Part shown: piece after piece, positions 43,314 to 53,000 of the stretch
Layout of the letters: the number at the start of each line of letters is the position of its first letter
How positions within the stretch are numbered: position 1 is the stretch's first letter
NCBI GenBank assembly: GCA_023379555.1
Contig: JAMCQR010000065.1
Span: 62,001-126,000, forward strand
DNA: 64,000 nucleotides
Origin: Thermoplasmatota archaeon
GTDB lineage: Archaea; Thermoplasmatota; Thermoplasmata; Thermoplasmatales; GCA-001856825
Direction: 5' to 3'
The notes under the pieces: model-generated
The model's input: the letters and a program-made list of their open reading frames with translations, nothing else
The model's database searches: none
Told to the model about the DNA's origin: nothing
Position numbers and translations under genes: made by a program

Positions 43314-44645
43314 ATGGGATTGTTTGGGACAAACGGGATCAGAGGGGTATTGAATGAGACTCTTGATCCAGATATGGCTTTTAAGCTTGGAATGAGTGTT
43401 TCAACTTATTACGATACCCAGTCAGTGGCAGTTGGTTATGATAGCAGGACGAGCAATGAATTATTGGAAGGAATGGTGGCCGCAGGTGTCATGAATTCTG
43501 GCAAGAACGTTATCAGGCTGGGTCTCATTCCAATACCTGCCATTCAGGTATACTGCAAACTGAAAGGCATTGCAGGAATAATGATAACCGCTTCACATAA
43601 CCCCCCAGAATTCAACGGGCTGAAAGTGATTGAGCCAAATGGTTCCCACCCTTCAAAAGATGGCGAAGCAAAACTGGAGGATATAATTCTGAAAGAACAC
43701 TATCTTAGAACTACGTGGGACTTTGTGGGAAAATCACTCACGGATTCAGGCTCCGGCCTTTATGTTGGCGAAATTCTCAAAAACGTACATCAAAATGCAA
43801 TAAGGGGAAAAAGGTTCAGGGTTGCAGCAGACTGCGCAAATTCATCAACATTGATGACCACTCCTTTGCTATTGAGGGAGTTGGGTGTGCATTATACTAC
43901 ACTGAACGCGAATCCGGACGGTTTTTTCCCGGGTAGAAATCCTGAGCCTACGGAAGAGAACCTTAAGCAACTCGTGATTCTCGCCAAATCCGGAGAATTT
44001 GATCTGTCTGTGGCTCACGATGGCGACGGGGATAGGGCAGTCTATCTGGATGAGAATGGGGATTTCGTGGACGGTGACAAAGTTGTAGCACTCATTGCCG
44101 ATCACATACTGGAAAATACTAAAGGCAAGATAGTAGTCCCTATTTCTTCAAGTTTCCTGATTGACAGAATCGCAGAAAAACATAAGGTGGAAGTGGTCAG
44201 GACAAAAGTGGGCGCCCCTATAGTTTCCGAAACACTGGAGAAGATAGGTGGTGTTTTCGGTGGGGAAGAGAATGGTGGAGTTATTTATCCGAAGCACCTT
44301 AATGCAAGGGACGGAGCTTTCTCTCTCGCCATCCTGCTTGACATAATGGCTAAGAAAGGTGAGAGTCTCTCCCAGATGGTGAAAGAGCTACCAAATTTCA
44401 AAATCAAGAGACTCAGACTTCCGATGACAAATGAATTTGATTCTTTTGCCAGAAAGCTCCAGGAAAATTATCCTGGATTTAAAGAAGAAAGGTTGGACGG
44501 GATAAGGCTGATTGATCATGAGAGCTTCATACTGGCAAGGAAGTCTGGTACTGAGCCGATAATCAGGATTTACATAAGCAGTACAGACGATGAGTGGATC
44601 AATTCCAGAGAAAGAGAAATTACAAAATTTCTTGGAGAGAAGTGA
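43314..44645 (+). CDS. Phosphohexomutase (phosphoglucosamine/phosphomannomutase family)
   Basis: 443-residue alpha-D-phosphohexomutase. Motifs: FGTNGIRG at the start, the phosphoserine loop TASHNPPEFNG near residue 92, the metal loop DGDGDR near residue 234, the sugar loop GEENGG near residue 314, and the phosphate loop RKSGTEP near the end. Archaeal members are often GlmM, converting GlcN-6-P to GlcN-1-P for UDP-GlcNAc, but phosphomannomutase or phosphoglucomutase cannot be excluded. If GlmM, it could use the GlcN-6-P made by NagA in the salvage region. Confidence 0.92.
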   Translation: MGLFGTNGIRGVLNETLDPDMAFKLGMSVSTYYDTQSVAVGYDSRTSNELLEGMVAAGVMNSGKNVIRLGLIPIPAIQVYCKLKGIAGIMITASHNPPEFNGLKVIEPNGSHPSKDGEAKLEDIILKEHYLRTTWDFVGKSLTDSGSGLYVGEILKNVHQNAIRGKRFRVAADCANSSTLMTTPLLLRELGVHYTTLNANPDGFFPGRNPEPTEENLKQLVILAKSGEFDLSVAHDGDGDRAVYLDENGDFVDGDKVVALIADHILENTKGKIVVPISSSFLIDRIAEKHKVEVVRTKVGAPIVSETLEKIGGVFGGEENGGVIYPKHLNARDGAFSLAILLDIMAKKGESLSQMVKELPNFKIKRLRLPMTNEFDSFARKLQENYPGFKEERLDGIRLIDHESFILARKSGTEPIIRIYISSTDDEWINSREREITKFLGEK

Positions 44646-44652
44646 CAAAAAG

Positions 44653-44659
44653 ATTATAT
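44653..44659 (+). promoter_or_regulatory. TATA box of the Hsp20 gene
   Basis: ATTATAT centred 25 bases before ATG 44681. It supports that ATG over the longer frame that would start inside the mutase gene. Confidence 0.5.
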
Positions 44660-44680
44660 CAACACAACTTATTTTTGGCC

Positions 44681-45046
44681 ATGGAAATTCCTGTGGAGGG
44701 AATCATGAAGAAGGCAGGTAAGAGAATAAAGGATATCTCAGAGATTTTCTACCCAGCCATGGATATTTCAGAGGATGGGGAGATGCTCCACATATATCTG
44801 GATCTTCCGGGTTTCAAAAAAGATGATGTCAGGATCCTGAGTGCAAAGGGTGGCCTCAGGGTATCAGGGAAGAGGGAGAAGGAATACAGTGGCACCATGA
44901 TATATGAAGAACGTGTCACTGAATTCTCGAAGTTTGTCAGAATAGCAGGAGAATTCGACCCTGACTCAGTCACAGCAAAGATGCAGGAAGGAATTCTGGA
45001 AATTGTGGTGACTCGAAAAGAAATCAAAACAATCAATATCGCCTAA
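44681..45046 (+). CDS. Small heat-shock protein, Hsp20 family
   Basis: 121 residues with an alpha-crystallin domain: YPAMDISEDGEMLHIYLDLPGFKKDDV, GLRVSGKREKEY, the loop YEERVTEFSKFVRIAGEFD and the strand MQEGILEIVVTRKE. It lacks the usual C-terminal I-x-I but ends IKTINIA, a near match. It would hold unfolding proteins in large oligomers. ATG 44681 is chosen for its promoter spacing. It overlaps the UbiB-like gene by 14 bases tail to tail. Confidence 0.93.
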   Translation: MEIPVEGIMKKAGKRIKDISEIFYPAMDISEDGEMLHIYLDLPGFKKDDVRILSAKGGLRVSGKREKEYSGTMIYEERVTEFSKFVRIAGEFDPDSVTAKMQEGILEIVVTRKEIKTINIA

Positions 45047-46601
45047 ATGAAATAACGATAAAGATCAGAGCTCCAGCAAACATTATTGCGGAGTAGAGAG
45101 GTCTTTGCAGGAGAATAGAGCCGGAAATCAGGAATCCGGAGGCAATTATAGGGCTAGTAATATTACCTTTCTTTTCCTTATTTTCTCTTCTGTTTATTGA
45201 CCTTAGCAGTTCAGGTATGTCAAGGAAATCTCTGAAAACCTTTTCTATTGCCTCTGGCATCCCCAGTATTCTATTCTTCAGTACCTGCCAGGAACTTCTC
45301 TCCTCTTCCATTATTTCCATCACGACAGATACGAAATTGAATTTTTCATCTAATGTTTTGCAGACTCCTTCGAGTATCACCGACATTCTTGCGAACATAG
45401 CAAGATTGTTCGGGAGCCTGAAAGGAAACCGGATCAACAAGGCATCGGCTCTGCTCATAAGTTCATGAAATTCCATTTGGTCCAGTTCCTTCCCCTGAAA
45501 ATCTTTTAGGACCATCTGAATTCCGGCCTCCATGACTGTTCTATCAGCAAGAGGGTCAACTATACCCATGTCCACCAATACCCTCAACAAATTTCTTGCG
45601 TCAAGTTTGGCAAGGTAATAGTAAGCCATTATCAGTTTAGTCCTGACTTCATCGGAAAGTTCAGATGTCATTCCGTAGTCCATCAGCGCAATCTTTCCGT
45701 CTTTGGTCCATCCCAGATTTCCCGGGTGAGGGTCTGCATGGAACCTCCCTTCCCTGAGGGCCAGACTAAGGAACAATTTATCTACGGTTACTGCAAGTCT
45801 CCTTAGATTCACCCGATTCTTCTTTAACTCTTCCAGGTCTGTTATCTTTATGAATTCAAGGAATTCCATCACGAGGACTCTCTTGGTGGATATCTCCTTG
45901 TATACCTTCGGGACCTTGACAGGAATCTCCAGCTCAAGATCACTTATCTTATCCTTTATTATTTCTATGGATTCAGCCTCCCTCTTGTAATCCAGCTCGA
46001 GATCTATTGATGCGAGAAATTCCTCAAAGAACGGGCCAAGTGCGAATGAACGCCCCGTATTTGAACTCAAGAGATTTATAAACTCTAAAATTTTTGGCCT
46101 GTCCCGCCTGATGATTTCCCTGATATTGGGCCTATTTATCTTTACAGCGACCCAATTCCCCTTATACTTTGCCCTGTAAACTAATCCCAGGCTCGCACCT
46201 GAAATTCCCTTAACGTCGAATTCGTCAAAAACTTCTCCAATCCTCCCTATCTCATCCTCCAGTTCCTTCTTGACCTCAGAGAATTCAGGCATTGGAACGT
46301 CGTCTTGAAGCTCTGACAGTATATCCAAATATTCCTCAGGTACGATGTCCCTTCTAGAAGATAGCATCTGGCCCAGTTTTATAAATAATGGACCTGACTT
46401 AATCAGCAAATCTCTCAATTTTCTTGCCTCAGCCCTGCTTCTTTCTGCAGGCGGAGGCTTACCGGTATTTTCGAGAATTCTCCGGTAATACTTCAGATAT
46501 CTGATTCTTGGGTAGAATTTTAAACCTGTAGCTATTGCCCTGAACTTTCCACTGGCACTCATTGCTGGAAGTATTTTCTCCATGTTAATAACGTTAATCA
46601 A
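45033..46601 (-). CDS. ABC1/AarF/UbiB-family atypical kinase
   Basis: 522 residues. The family's N-terminal KxGQ motif is present as FIKLGQMLSSR, the alanine-rich nucleotide loop as GISGASLGLVYRAKYKG, the lysine in VAVKINRP, ADPHPGNLGW for the catalytic loop and LMDYGM for the metal aspartate. Two hydrophobic segments near the end (ITSPIIASGFLI and LYSAIMFAGALIFIVI) place it in the membrane. Family members help quinone or lipid metabolism; Thermoplasmata make menaquinones, so that link is plausible. ATG 46601 or 46583 could be the start. Confidence 0.92.
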   Translation of the reverse strand: MINVINMEKILPAMSASGKFRAIATGLKFYPRIRYLKYYRRILENTGKPPPAERSRAEARKLRDLLIKSGPLFIKLGQMLSSRRDIVPEEYLDILSELQDDVPMPEFSEVKKELEDEIGRIGEVFDEFDVKGISGASLGLVYRAKYKGNWVAVKINRPNIREIIRRDRPKILEFINLLSSNTGRSFALGPFFEEFLASIDLELDYKREAESIEIIKDKISDLELEIPVKVPKVYKEISTKRVLVMEFLEFIKITDLEELKKNRVNLRRLAVTVDKLFLSLALREGRFHADPHPGNLGWTKDGKIALMDYGMTSELSDEVRTKLIMAYYYLAKLDARNLLRVLVDMGIVDPLADRTVMEAGIQMVLKDFQGKELDQMEFHELMSRADALLIRFPFRLPNNLAMFARMSVILEGVCKTLDEKFNFVSVVMEIMEEERSSWQVLKNRILGMPEAIEKVFRDFLDIPELLRSINRRENKEKKGNITSPIIASGFLISGSILLQRPLYSAIMFAGALIFIVISFRRY

Positions 46602-46725
46602 GCTGCGATCGCTTGTATGTTTGATCTGACCGAAATTTCTGTGACCGATTTTATGGAAACAGTGGAAATCTCAATCAAATTCCATAAAATTATTATCGTG
46701 CATATAACTATTACAAAAGGTGAGA

Positions 46726-47940
46726 ATGGAGACACTTACAATAGTGGGTTGCCAATTCGGGGATGAAGGGAAGGGGAAAATTATAGATTTCCTGTCAAAT
46801 GATTTCGACCTGAGTATAAGATTCAATGGCGGCGAGAATGCTGGCCACACTGTTGTTGCGGATCATCAGATCATAAAATACCATCTGGTGCCTGCAGGTT
46901 TTCTCAGAGCACGGACATCGGTCATTGCAAATGGAGTAGTAATTAACCTGAAAACACTTGTCGAGGAGCTGAAGTTCCTTTCAGTAATGAGAAATAAATT
47001 TGATCTGAAAATTTCAAATCTCGCCCACGTTGTAACTGATCTTCACGTGAAAAGAGATAGATTCCAGGAGGAACTCCGAGGGTCAAAAAATATAGGCACG
47101 ACTCTGAAAGGAATTGGACCAGCTTATGAATCAAAATTCGGAAGGTACGGAATAAGAATGATGGACCTTGAGGACCCCTATCTTCTCACAGAAAAAATGG
47201 ATTTCTTGGCTAAAATGTACCACCTTGAATATGATCATTCTGAAATCGACCAGCTTCTGAAAAGATATGCGGACGTCAATGAGTACGTGACAGATACCGT
47301 TGGTTACCTGCAAAATGAACTTAATGATGGAAAGTCTGCATTGTTCGAGACGGCCCAGGGTACCTTCATAGACGTGGAATTTGGTACCTATCCATTCGTG
47401 ACGTCATCACACACCGTGAGTGCTGGTGTAACCGTTGGGACCGGGCTGTCACCCAGATATTTCAGCAAGTTTCTTGGCGTTGCAAAGGCATATACGACAA
47501 GAGTGGGAGAAGGTTATTTCCCGACTGAACTGACAGGAGAACAGGCTGAGTCTTTGCGGAAACTTGGGAATGAATTTGGGTCAACTACTGGAAGACCCAG
47601 GAGAGTCGGGTTCCTGGACCTACCAATGCTGCGGATGGCTGTGAAGCTCAATTCCCTGGACTACATTGCACTCACAAAGACCGACGTACTTGGAAAGTGC
47701 AAAGACATCAGAATAGCAACTAGCTATGAAAAAGATGGAAACGAAATAAACACATACGATCCTAATTTAAAGGTTGATAAGGTAAATTACGTTCAGTTCG
47801 AGCCATGGAGTGAAAATAAAAAGAATCTTGAAAAATTCATTCAGTTCATAGAGGATGATCTTAAAGTCCCTGTAACATTGTTAGGGAATGGGGAAAAAAG
47901 GGAAGAAATGGAAGTCAGAGGAGAGATGCAATTGGTGTAG
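46726..47940 (+). CDS. purA: Adenylosuccinate synthetase
   Basis: PurA joins IMP and aspartate with GTP, the first step from IMP to AMP. Motifs: VGCQFGDEGKGK at the start, FNGGENAGHTV, the IMP segment IGTTLKGIGPAY, TAQGTFIDVEFGTYPFVTSS (shown in part), and STTGRPRRVGFLD. About 404 residues, somewhat shorter than bacterial enzymes (near 430). GTG 46720 is an alternative start two codons earlier; AAAGGTGAG precedes the ATG. Confidence 0.96.
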   Translation: METLTIVGCQFGDEGKGKIIDFLSNDFDLSIRFNGGENAGHTVVADHQIIKYHLVPAGFLRARTSVIANGVVINLKTLVEELKFLSVMRNKFDLKISNLAHVVTDLHVKRDRFQEELRGSKNIGTTLKGIGPAYESKFGRYGIRMMDLEDPYLLTEKMDFLAKMYHLEYDHSEIDQLLKRYADVNEYVTDTVGYLQNELNDGKSALFETAQGTFIDVEFGTYPFVTSSHTVSAGVTVGTGLSPRYFSKFLGVAKAYTTRVGEGYFPTELTGEQAESLRKLGNEFGSTTGRPRRVGFLDLPMLRMAVKLNSLDYIALTKTDVLGKCKDIRIATSYEKDGNEINTYDPNLKVDKVNYVQFEPWSENKKNLEKFIQFIEDDLKVPVTLLGNGEKREEMEVRGEMQLV

Positions 47941-48185
47941 AGAGTGGAACCGATTACCGGAAGAACGATTCTTGGATTCGCAAGCCGGTATGAAACTTAT
48001 TTTATTATTAATAAACCCCATTTTTCCGTCTCAAAAGTAAAGCTGATTCTCTGAAAGGAGAAATGATGTTTTGTAGTTTTCAATTATAATTGCATGAGCA
48101 AAGTTATATACGACCCCAAGGATGACCAAAGAAGCTTTCTTTGATATAAAAAATAAATTACGATATAAACAAAAGAAGTTATATT

Positions 48186-49436
48186 TCAATACCATCCACG
48201 GGTCTTCATTGCTTTTGCTACCCGTTCCACGGCAAGAATGTATGCTGCCATTCTTGGCGATGTTTTGTATTTTTCCATCGTGGATACCATTTCCCAGAAG
48301 CTTGTAGAGATCTTCTTATCAAGCCTGTTATACACCTCATCTATGTCCCAGTATAACCCTCCTATATTCTGGACCCACTCGAAATAAGAAACAATCACGC
48401 CACCAGAATTTGACAGGAAATCCGGAACATCGAACACGTTATTCTTAAGAAGTATTGGATCTGCATCGGGTGTCGTTGGGCCATTTGCAAGCTCTAGAAG
48501 TATTTTTGCCTTGACATTCTTTGCGTTCTTCGAAGTTATCTGATTCTCTAAAGCAGCTGGAATGAGCACATCCACAGGAAGCTCAAGTAATTCAGCATTT
48601 GTTATGTTTTTCGCCCCCTTGAATCCTTTTACATTGCCCGTTTTCTCCTTGTGTGCCTTGACCTTCTTAAAATCCAGTCCATCCTTAGAATAGATACCTC
48701 CCTTACTATCTGAAACAGCTACCACTTTTGAGCCAAACATCTCCTCAACAAGCTTGTGAGTAAATTCTCCTGCGTTCCCGTAGCCCTGGATCGCAACAGT
48801 CGCCTTTTTCATGTCTATTTTCAATTTCTTTGCTGCCTCCCTGAGAACGAACATCCCTCCTTTTGCAGTTGCATCTCCTCTCCCAAGCGAGCCCCCAATC
48901 TCCAAAGGCTTCCCCGTTATGACCCCGAATTCGTTGAATCCAGCAAGTCTCGAGTATTCATCCATCATCCAGGCCATAATCTGAGGGGTTGTATAGACAT
49001 CTGGTGCCGGAATGTCAATTTCGGGGCCAATGTATTCTCCAATGGCTCTCACATATCCTCTGGAAAGTCTTTCCATCTCCCCGGGACTTAACGCCTTTGG
49101 ATCGCATATTACTCCTCCTTTTGCCCCACCATAGGGGATATCTGCCAGAGAGGTCTTCCATGTCATCCAAGCAGCCAGAGCCTTGACCGTAGATAAGTTT
49201 TCAGCTGGATGAAACCTTATGCCTCCCTTTGTGGGTCCCCGAGCATCGTTGTAATGTACCCTGAAACCAGTGAATGCTTTTGTTCTGCCATTGTCCATCT
49301 TCACAGGTATTTGTACCTGCAATATGCTCATTGGCTCCCTCAGCAAAGCATGCGCATCTGGGTCAAGTCCCATTATTTTGGCGGCCTCGTCAAGTTGTTT
49401 TTGGGCATTTTTAAAAGGGTCTAATTCTTCTATCAT
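48186..49436 (-). CDS. gdhA: Glutamate dehydrogenase (first paralogue)
   Basis: NAD(P)-dependent Glu/Leu/Phe/Val dehydrogenase, about 416 residues from ATG 49436. Motifs: [19 protein letters not shown], the catalytic lysine in [25 protein letters not shown], the Rossmann glycines [12 protein letters not shown], and [13 protein letters not shown]. It links glutamate and 2-oxoglutarate. A TATA box lies 40 bases upstream and GAGGTTGG precedes the ATG, so a short leader is used; the longer frame to 49469 is not supported. A close paralogue is at 54.8 kb. Confidence 0.96.
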   Translation of the reverse strand: MIEELDPFKNAQKQLDEAAKIMGLDPDAHALLREPMSILQVQIPVKMDNGRTKAFTGFRVHYNDARGPTKGGIRFHPAENLSTVKALAAWMTWKTSLADIPYGGAKGGVICDPKALSPGEMERLSRGYVRAIGEYIGPEIDIPAPDVYTTPQIMAWMMDEYSRLAGFNEFGVITGKPLEIGGSLGRGDATAKGGMFVLREAAKKLKIDMKKATVAIQGYGNAGEFTHKLVEEMFGSKVVAVSDSKGGIYSKDGLDFKKVKAHKEKTGNVKGFKGAKNITNAELLELPVDVLIPAALENQITSKNAKNVKAKILLELANGPTTPDADPILLKNNVFDVPDFLSNSGGVIVSYFEWVQNIGGLYWDIDEVYNRLDKKISTSFWEMVSTMEKYKTSPRMAAYILAVERVAKAMKTRGWY

Positions 49437-49470
49437 AATTCCAACCTCGGTGTTAATTATAATGCTCACC

Positions 49471-49482
49471 TTTTTATAAATC
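49471..49482 (-). promoter_or_regulatory. TATA box of the first glutamate dehydrogenase gene
   Basis: On the minus strand GATTTATAAAAA, centred about 40 bases before ATG 49436, leaving room for a short leader with a GAGGTTGG ribosome-binding site. Confidence 0.55.
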
Positions 49483-49657
49483 TATCTAAGGAACGGTTGG
49501 TATTTCCAATTATGGCGTAATCATTATTTTGTCTTCAAAGTGACTACATATTGATTTGAATTAACAAGCGGTCGATTGGAACAACAAAAATTATTACTCT
49601 GATTTTCTAACGAAATTTCATACGGAAATTATTAAAGAATGATGATATTACAAAGAT

Positions 49658-50086
49658 GTGAAGAGACATTTTCTCTCCAAGAGAGATTCTAAGGAATTCT
49701 TTGAAATTCTCAATAGGTTTGGCATTGATGCCGACTCCAGGACAGTAGAACTGGAAGAGAATGATGTGAACATCATTTATATTGACAAAAACCCGGTGTT
49801 GCTGAAATTTGAGGATACATGGCTTCCAACCTTGAAGGTTATGATTGCTAAGAATTTCCCTTCGGTTACAATTGACGATGGTGCTCTTGAAAGAATTAAG
49901 AATGGGGCCAAGTTGTATTCTGTTGGAATAAAACAGATTGAGGGTGAGATCAGAACTAAATTCCCGGTAGTGATAAAGGACTTACGCGGGAAGAGTATTG
50001 GATCCGCAATAGTTGAATCTGATGAAAATGATATTAGGGAAAAGAGAAAGGGTTCTTATCTCCTAATTTACGAATTGCATGTATAG
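49658..50086 (+). CDS. PUA-domain RNA-binding protein
   Basis: 142 residues. The C-terminal half is a PUA domain: LPTLKVMIAKNFPSVTIDDGALERI, GAKLYSVGI, then DLRGKSIGSAIVESD. The N-terminal half (SKRDSKEFFEILNRFGID) matches the pre-PUA region of the MCT-1/archaeal PUA group, proteins that bind tRNA or the ribosome. GTG 49658 follows an AAATTATTAAAG box by about 30 bases. Target unknown. Confidence 0.85.
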   Translation: MKRHFLSKRDSKEFFEILNRFGIDADSRTVELEENDVNIIYIDKNPVLLKFEDTWLPTLKVMIAKNFPSVTIDDGALERIKNGAKLYSVGIKQIEGEIRTKFPVVIKDLRGKSIGSAIVESDENDIREKRKGSYLLIYELHV

Positions 50087-50096
50087 GATTGCCGTT

Positions 50097-52085
50097 CTAA
50101 CGCCCATATTCTTCTATGCTTTTTTGGTTGATTCCACCAGTTTCCCTTAGTGGGAAGGATACGCTCTCCCAGGCAAGGGCAAGTTTCCTTAAGTAAAAGT
50201 TTTTGTCATATCTGTACTCTAAATTATCAATGCTTACGTTCCCTTTCTTTTCGTTGGTGACAAATATTGATATCTTGTCTCCCGGTTTTTTGTCTCTTGA
50301 TAACTCCGCAGCCTTCTTTCTCAATCCCCTGACTTTGTAATACTCCGGATATCTGGTCATCACGAAAGAAACTCTCAGATCATCGTCGTTTACCCTCCCT
50401 GCGATAACGCTTTCCTTGTAACTTTCATATATCCCTGATGCTCTAAAATATATTTTCCTGAAACCCTCTACAGAAGATACATTTGCATACAGGTCAATGA
50501 CCTCCTGTTGCATCTTTTTGCATACAAGCGGGAAGTCGCTTCGTCTCAACTCTATTCCCCTTATCTTGAATGATCCGTCGTCCATTAAGCCAAAATATCT
50601 GTTCAGAGCTCCGTCTCCTTCGCTTGATGGAAGAAATGCTATCCAATTGTAATGCCCTTCCAGAGATATCTTGAGCCTACTGAAGTCTTCTATTCTTCTC
50701 ATCACCCTCTTGATATCACCATTCCCCTGTAGCCAGAGTGAATCTACAATGCCGTGTATCACGTCGAACCCTTCTTCCTGGGCGATTCTGTAACTTTCTG
50801 CAAGTATGTTTCTTCCTATTGCAGTTATCGCCTCGTGTACCTCTATTTTGCCGAATTTGGCGTTCTTGTACCCGGTATAACCGAATGACGTGAGCAGTAG
50901 CCACTTCAATACCCTGTCACGCATCGCATATCTTTCATCCATTCTCTTCATACTCTTGTAATATAACCGTATGTCCAGAAGTTCGGAGAGGAAGTCAGAA
51001 AGCAATCCCTTCCTGTCATTGCAAATATTGTAACCCAGAAACTGTATCGTTTCAAATTTGTTGCATTTTCCGTTGACGGTCTCGGGAGAAAGGTTGTAGT
51101 TGACTATGATTGATGGGTACATGGAACTGAAATCTATCTCGTATACGTTCTCGTAGATCCCGGGCACAGGTTGGAGGTACAATCCGCCCCTGTCCGCCTG
51201 AACAAACTGATCCATACTCTTCATTGTTTCATGATCCCCCTTGTAAAGGGGTATCATTATCCCTCTCTCAAGAGCCCTCCTGACTTCATAAGAAGAGACG
51301 GCCGTACCGGGAGTGATTCTTGATGCGTTGAACAGTGGAAGACTGGTCATGCTTGATATTGTAACTACGCCCTCGAGGCCCCCCTCGTTGAACATGAATG
51401 ATGTCTCCGCATCCACATGTGGCACGCCGCTGATAATGAAGCCGCTTTTCCTGTGCTGTATCCTTCCGTATGATGTGAACACTCTTTCTCTGCTCCTACC
51501 GGTTTTAATTGAGTATCCTTTTCTCCTCGCCATCTTGAATAATTCTTGAAAGAATGTGTCTCCTCCATAGGATATGACCATATTGGCGTCCTCAATATGA
51601 GAGAAAAAATAGTCCAGTGAGGCGTCTATGTCGCTAAACAATTCCCCGTCTATCTCGATCTCCTCGATAGAACCCCAGAACTTTACATTAAGAATGTTCA
51701 GATCTGGTATCGAGAAATCCCTCCTGAATCCATCTGTGTCGTCGTTGAAAAAATTCAATTTATTCTCTACCATGAATGACTGGACGATGTTTATGTCTGC
51801 ATTGTATATTTGATAGTCCCTGTAATTCCCAATCTTTTCTACTGCCATGATCATTTCTTCTATTTTGCTTGGAGGTAACCTTATCTCCAGCACCTTCTTC
51901 TCAGAATACATGTCTCTTCTTGTAGCATAGGACCACCTCACCCATGGGACTGCATCTATCTCATCTACAATTTTAGAGAGGTAATCACCGGAGATGAATA
52001 TTGTATGTGTGTAATCATGCGAGTTAATATGCTTCCTTTCATCTATGGTATAAATTCTGTCTCTGCCCCAGGCATCAATGATCAT
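50097..52085 (-). CDS. Family B DNA polymerase, PolB2-like, with altered motifs
   Basis: 662 residues, shorter than replicative PolB (about 780). Polymerase motif A is DFSSMYPSIIVNYNLSPET and motif B is KWLLLTSFGYTGYKNAKFG, both good. Motif C reads HGIVDSLW where YGDTDS is expected: the second aspartate stays, the first is isoleucine. In the exonuclease part the DIE motif is not found (IPDLNILNVKFWG at its place) and only VISYGGDTF resembles Exo II, so proofreading is probably lost. PolB2 enzymes with eroded sites are known in archaea and may act in damage tolerance. It overlaps the small gene upstream by 11 bases. Confidence 0.88.
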   Translation of the reverse strand: MIIDAWGRDRIYTIDERKHINSHDYTHTIFISGDYLSKIVDEIDAVPWVRWSYATRRDMYSEKKVLEIRLPPSKIEEMIMAVEKIGNYRDYQIYNADINIVQSFMVENKLNFFNDDTDGFRRDFSIPDLNILNVKFWGSIEEIEIDGELFSDIDASLDYFFSHIEDANMVISYGGDTFFQELFKMARRKGYSIKTGRSRERVFTSYGRIQHRKSGFIISGVPHVDAETSFMFNEGGLEGVVTISSMTSLPLFNASRITPGTAVSSYEVRRALERGIMIPLYKGDHETMKSMDQFVQADRGGLYLQPVPGIYENVYEIDFSSMYPSIIVNYNLSPETVNGKCNKFETIQFLGYNICNDRKGLLSDFLSELLDIRLYYKSMKRMDERYAMRDRVLKWLLLTSFGYTGYKNAKFGKIEVHEAITAIGRNILAESYRIAQEEGFDVIHGIVDSLWLQGNGDIKRVMRRIEDFSRLKISLEGHYNWIAFLPSSEGDGALNRYFGLMDDGSFKIRGIELRRSDFPLVCKKMQQEVIDLYANVSSVEGFRKIYFRASGIYESYKESVIAGRVNDDDLRVSFVMTRYPEYYKVRGLRKKAAELSRDKKPGDKISIFVTNEKKGNVSIDNLEYRYDKNFYLRKLALAWESVSFPLRETGGINQKSIEEYGR

Positions 52086-52272
52086 TGTTTTCCTTTAAAA
52101 TTTCGATTAATATGGAGATAAGGAAAGAAAATTGGGGATCTATTGCTGCATATGATGATTCTGGAGTGTGCACCTTTCCCTTCTTTATTAAATTCTCTAA
52201 TATTCGGCCGTCCTCAGGCCTCATTATTTTTTCCGTTTTCCTTAATTCTTCCACTATCCTGTCTATTTCCAT
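52075..52272 (-). CDS. Small hypothetical protein in the PolB2 operon
   Basis: 65-residue frame from ATG 52272 (the open frame extends to 52458 but overlaps the upstream gene). The start overlaps the preceding stop by 10 bases and the end overlaps the polymerase start by 11, so all three are coupled. The product is helical (MEIDRIVEELRKTEKIM, LENLIKKGKVH, SFLISILIEILKEN) without a known domain. A role as a polymerase subunit is only suggested by position. Confidence 0.6.
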   Translation of the reverse strand: MEIDRIVEELRKTEKIMRPEDGRILENLIKKGKVHTPESSYAAIDPQFSFLISILIEILKENNDH

Positions 52273-52733
52273 TCTAAGACTTGGGGTGTTTCTTCCCATG
52301 TGACAGGTGCCTCCACTATTTTTCTCTTGAATGAACTTCTCAATGCTGTCGGTATATACTCTTCGTCCTGTATGAGATAAAAGACATTCGGTTTCCCTGA
52401 GAGTTTGGCAAGGCCTTCCATCGCGTTTGATATATTCAATACCACCCCTTCCTTCCAATCCTTCAGTTCAGAGAGTCTTATAACAAGAAATATTGAAAAA
52501 TCTTCTTCATATAGATCCTCCAACAATGTTTTCTGCATCTGATACATGTTCAGGATACGTTGAACGTACAGTTGATCCTGAAACTTCTTTTTCAGAGCAT
52601 AAGCATCTACAAACACCCCATCCCCGAGGAGTAAGAGTGTTTTACCGTAGCTATCAACAAAATCCTCTAGCAGCATTGAATTGAATTCTTCCATTTCCAG
52701 GAGATAAGCATGATTTCCCTTTACTCTAAACAT
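52263..52733 (-). CDS. RecA/RadA-like protein without Walker A, in the PolB2 operon
   Basis: 156 residues from ATG 52733. The order of segments resembles a RadA/RadB core: a strand TLLLLGDGVFVDAYALKKKF, a helical YVQRILNMYQMQKTLLEDL similar to the NSDHQ helix region, FSIFLVIRLSEL at the Walker B place, and PNVFYLIQDEE near the end. No GxxxxGK[ST] is present, so it should not bind ATP normally. A longer frame to 52826 lacks support. RecA-family paralogues near PolB2 have been noted in archaea; membership here is a weak structural guess. Confidence 0.5.
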   Translation of the reverse strand: MFRVKGNHAYLLEMEEFNSMLLEDFVDSYGKTLLLLGDGVFVDAYALKKKFQDQLYVQRILNMYQMQKTLLEDLYEEDFSIFLVIRLSELKDWKEGVVLNISNAMEGLAKLSGKPNVFYLIQDEEYIPTALRSSFKRKIVEAPVTWEETPQVLEWK

Positions 52734-53000
52734 AACACTAAAATCCAATGTTGGGTATTTGAGCTTTAGACCCTCCCGTGAAAAATGAAAAAAATGAAAA
52801 AATGAATTGTTCAGAACATGGATCATACCAGTATTTTCATCCTGTAAAGAGGGGAACAGATCATGGAGGCTAAAAAGAGGTATCCGGGCAAGACTACAAT
52901 TATTACATCGGATTCCCGAAAAGACGTGATAATGTTTGAAATTGGACTAGGACTCATCCCAAATGAGTTAATGATATATTGAGTGTATCATTGATAATCG

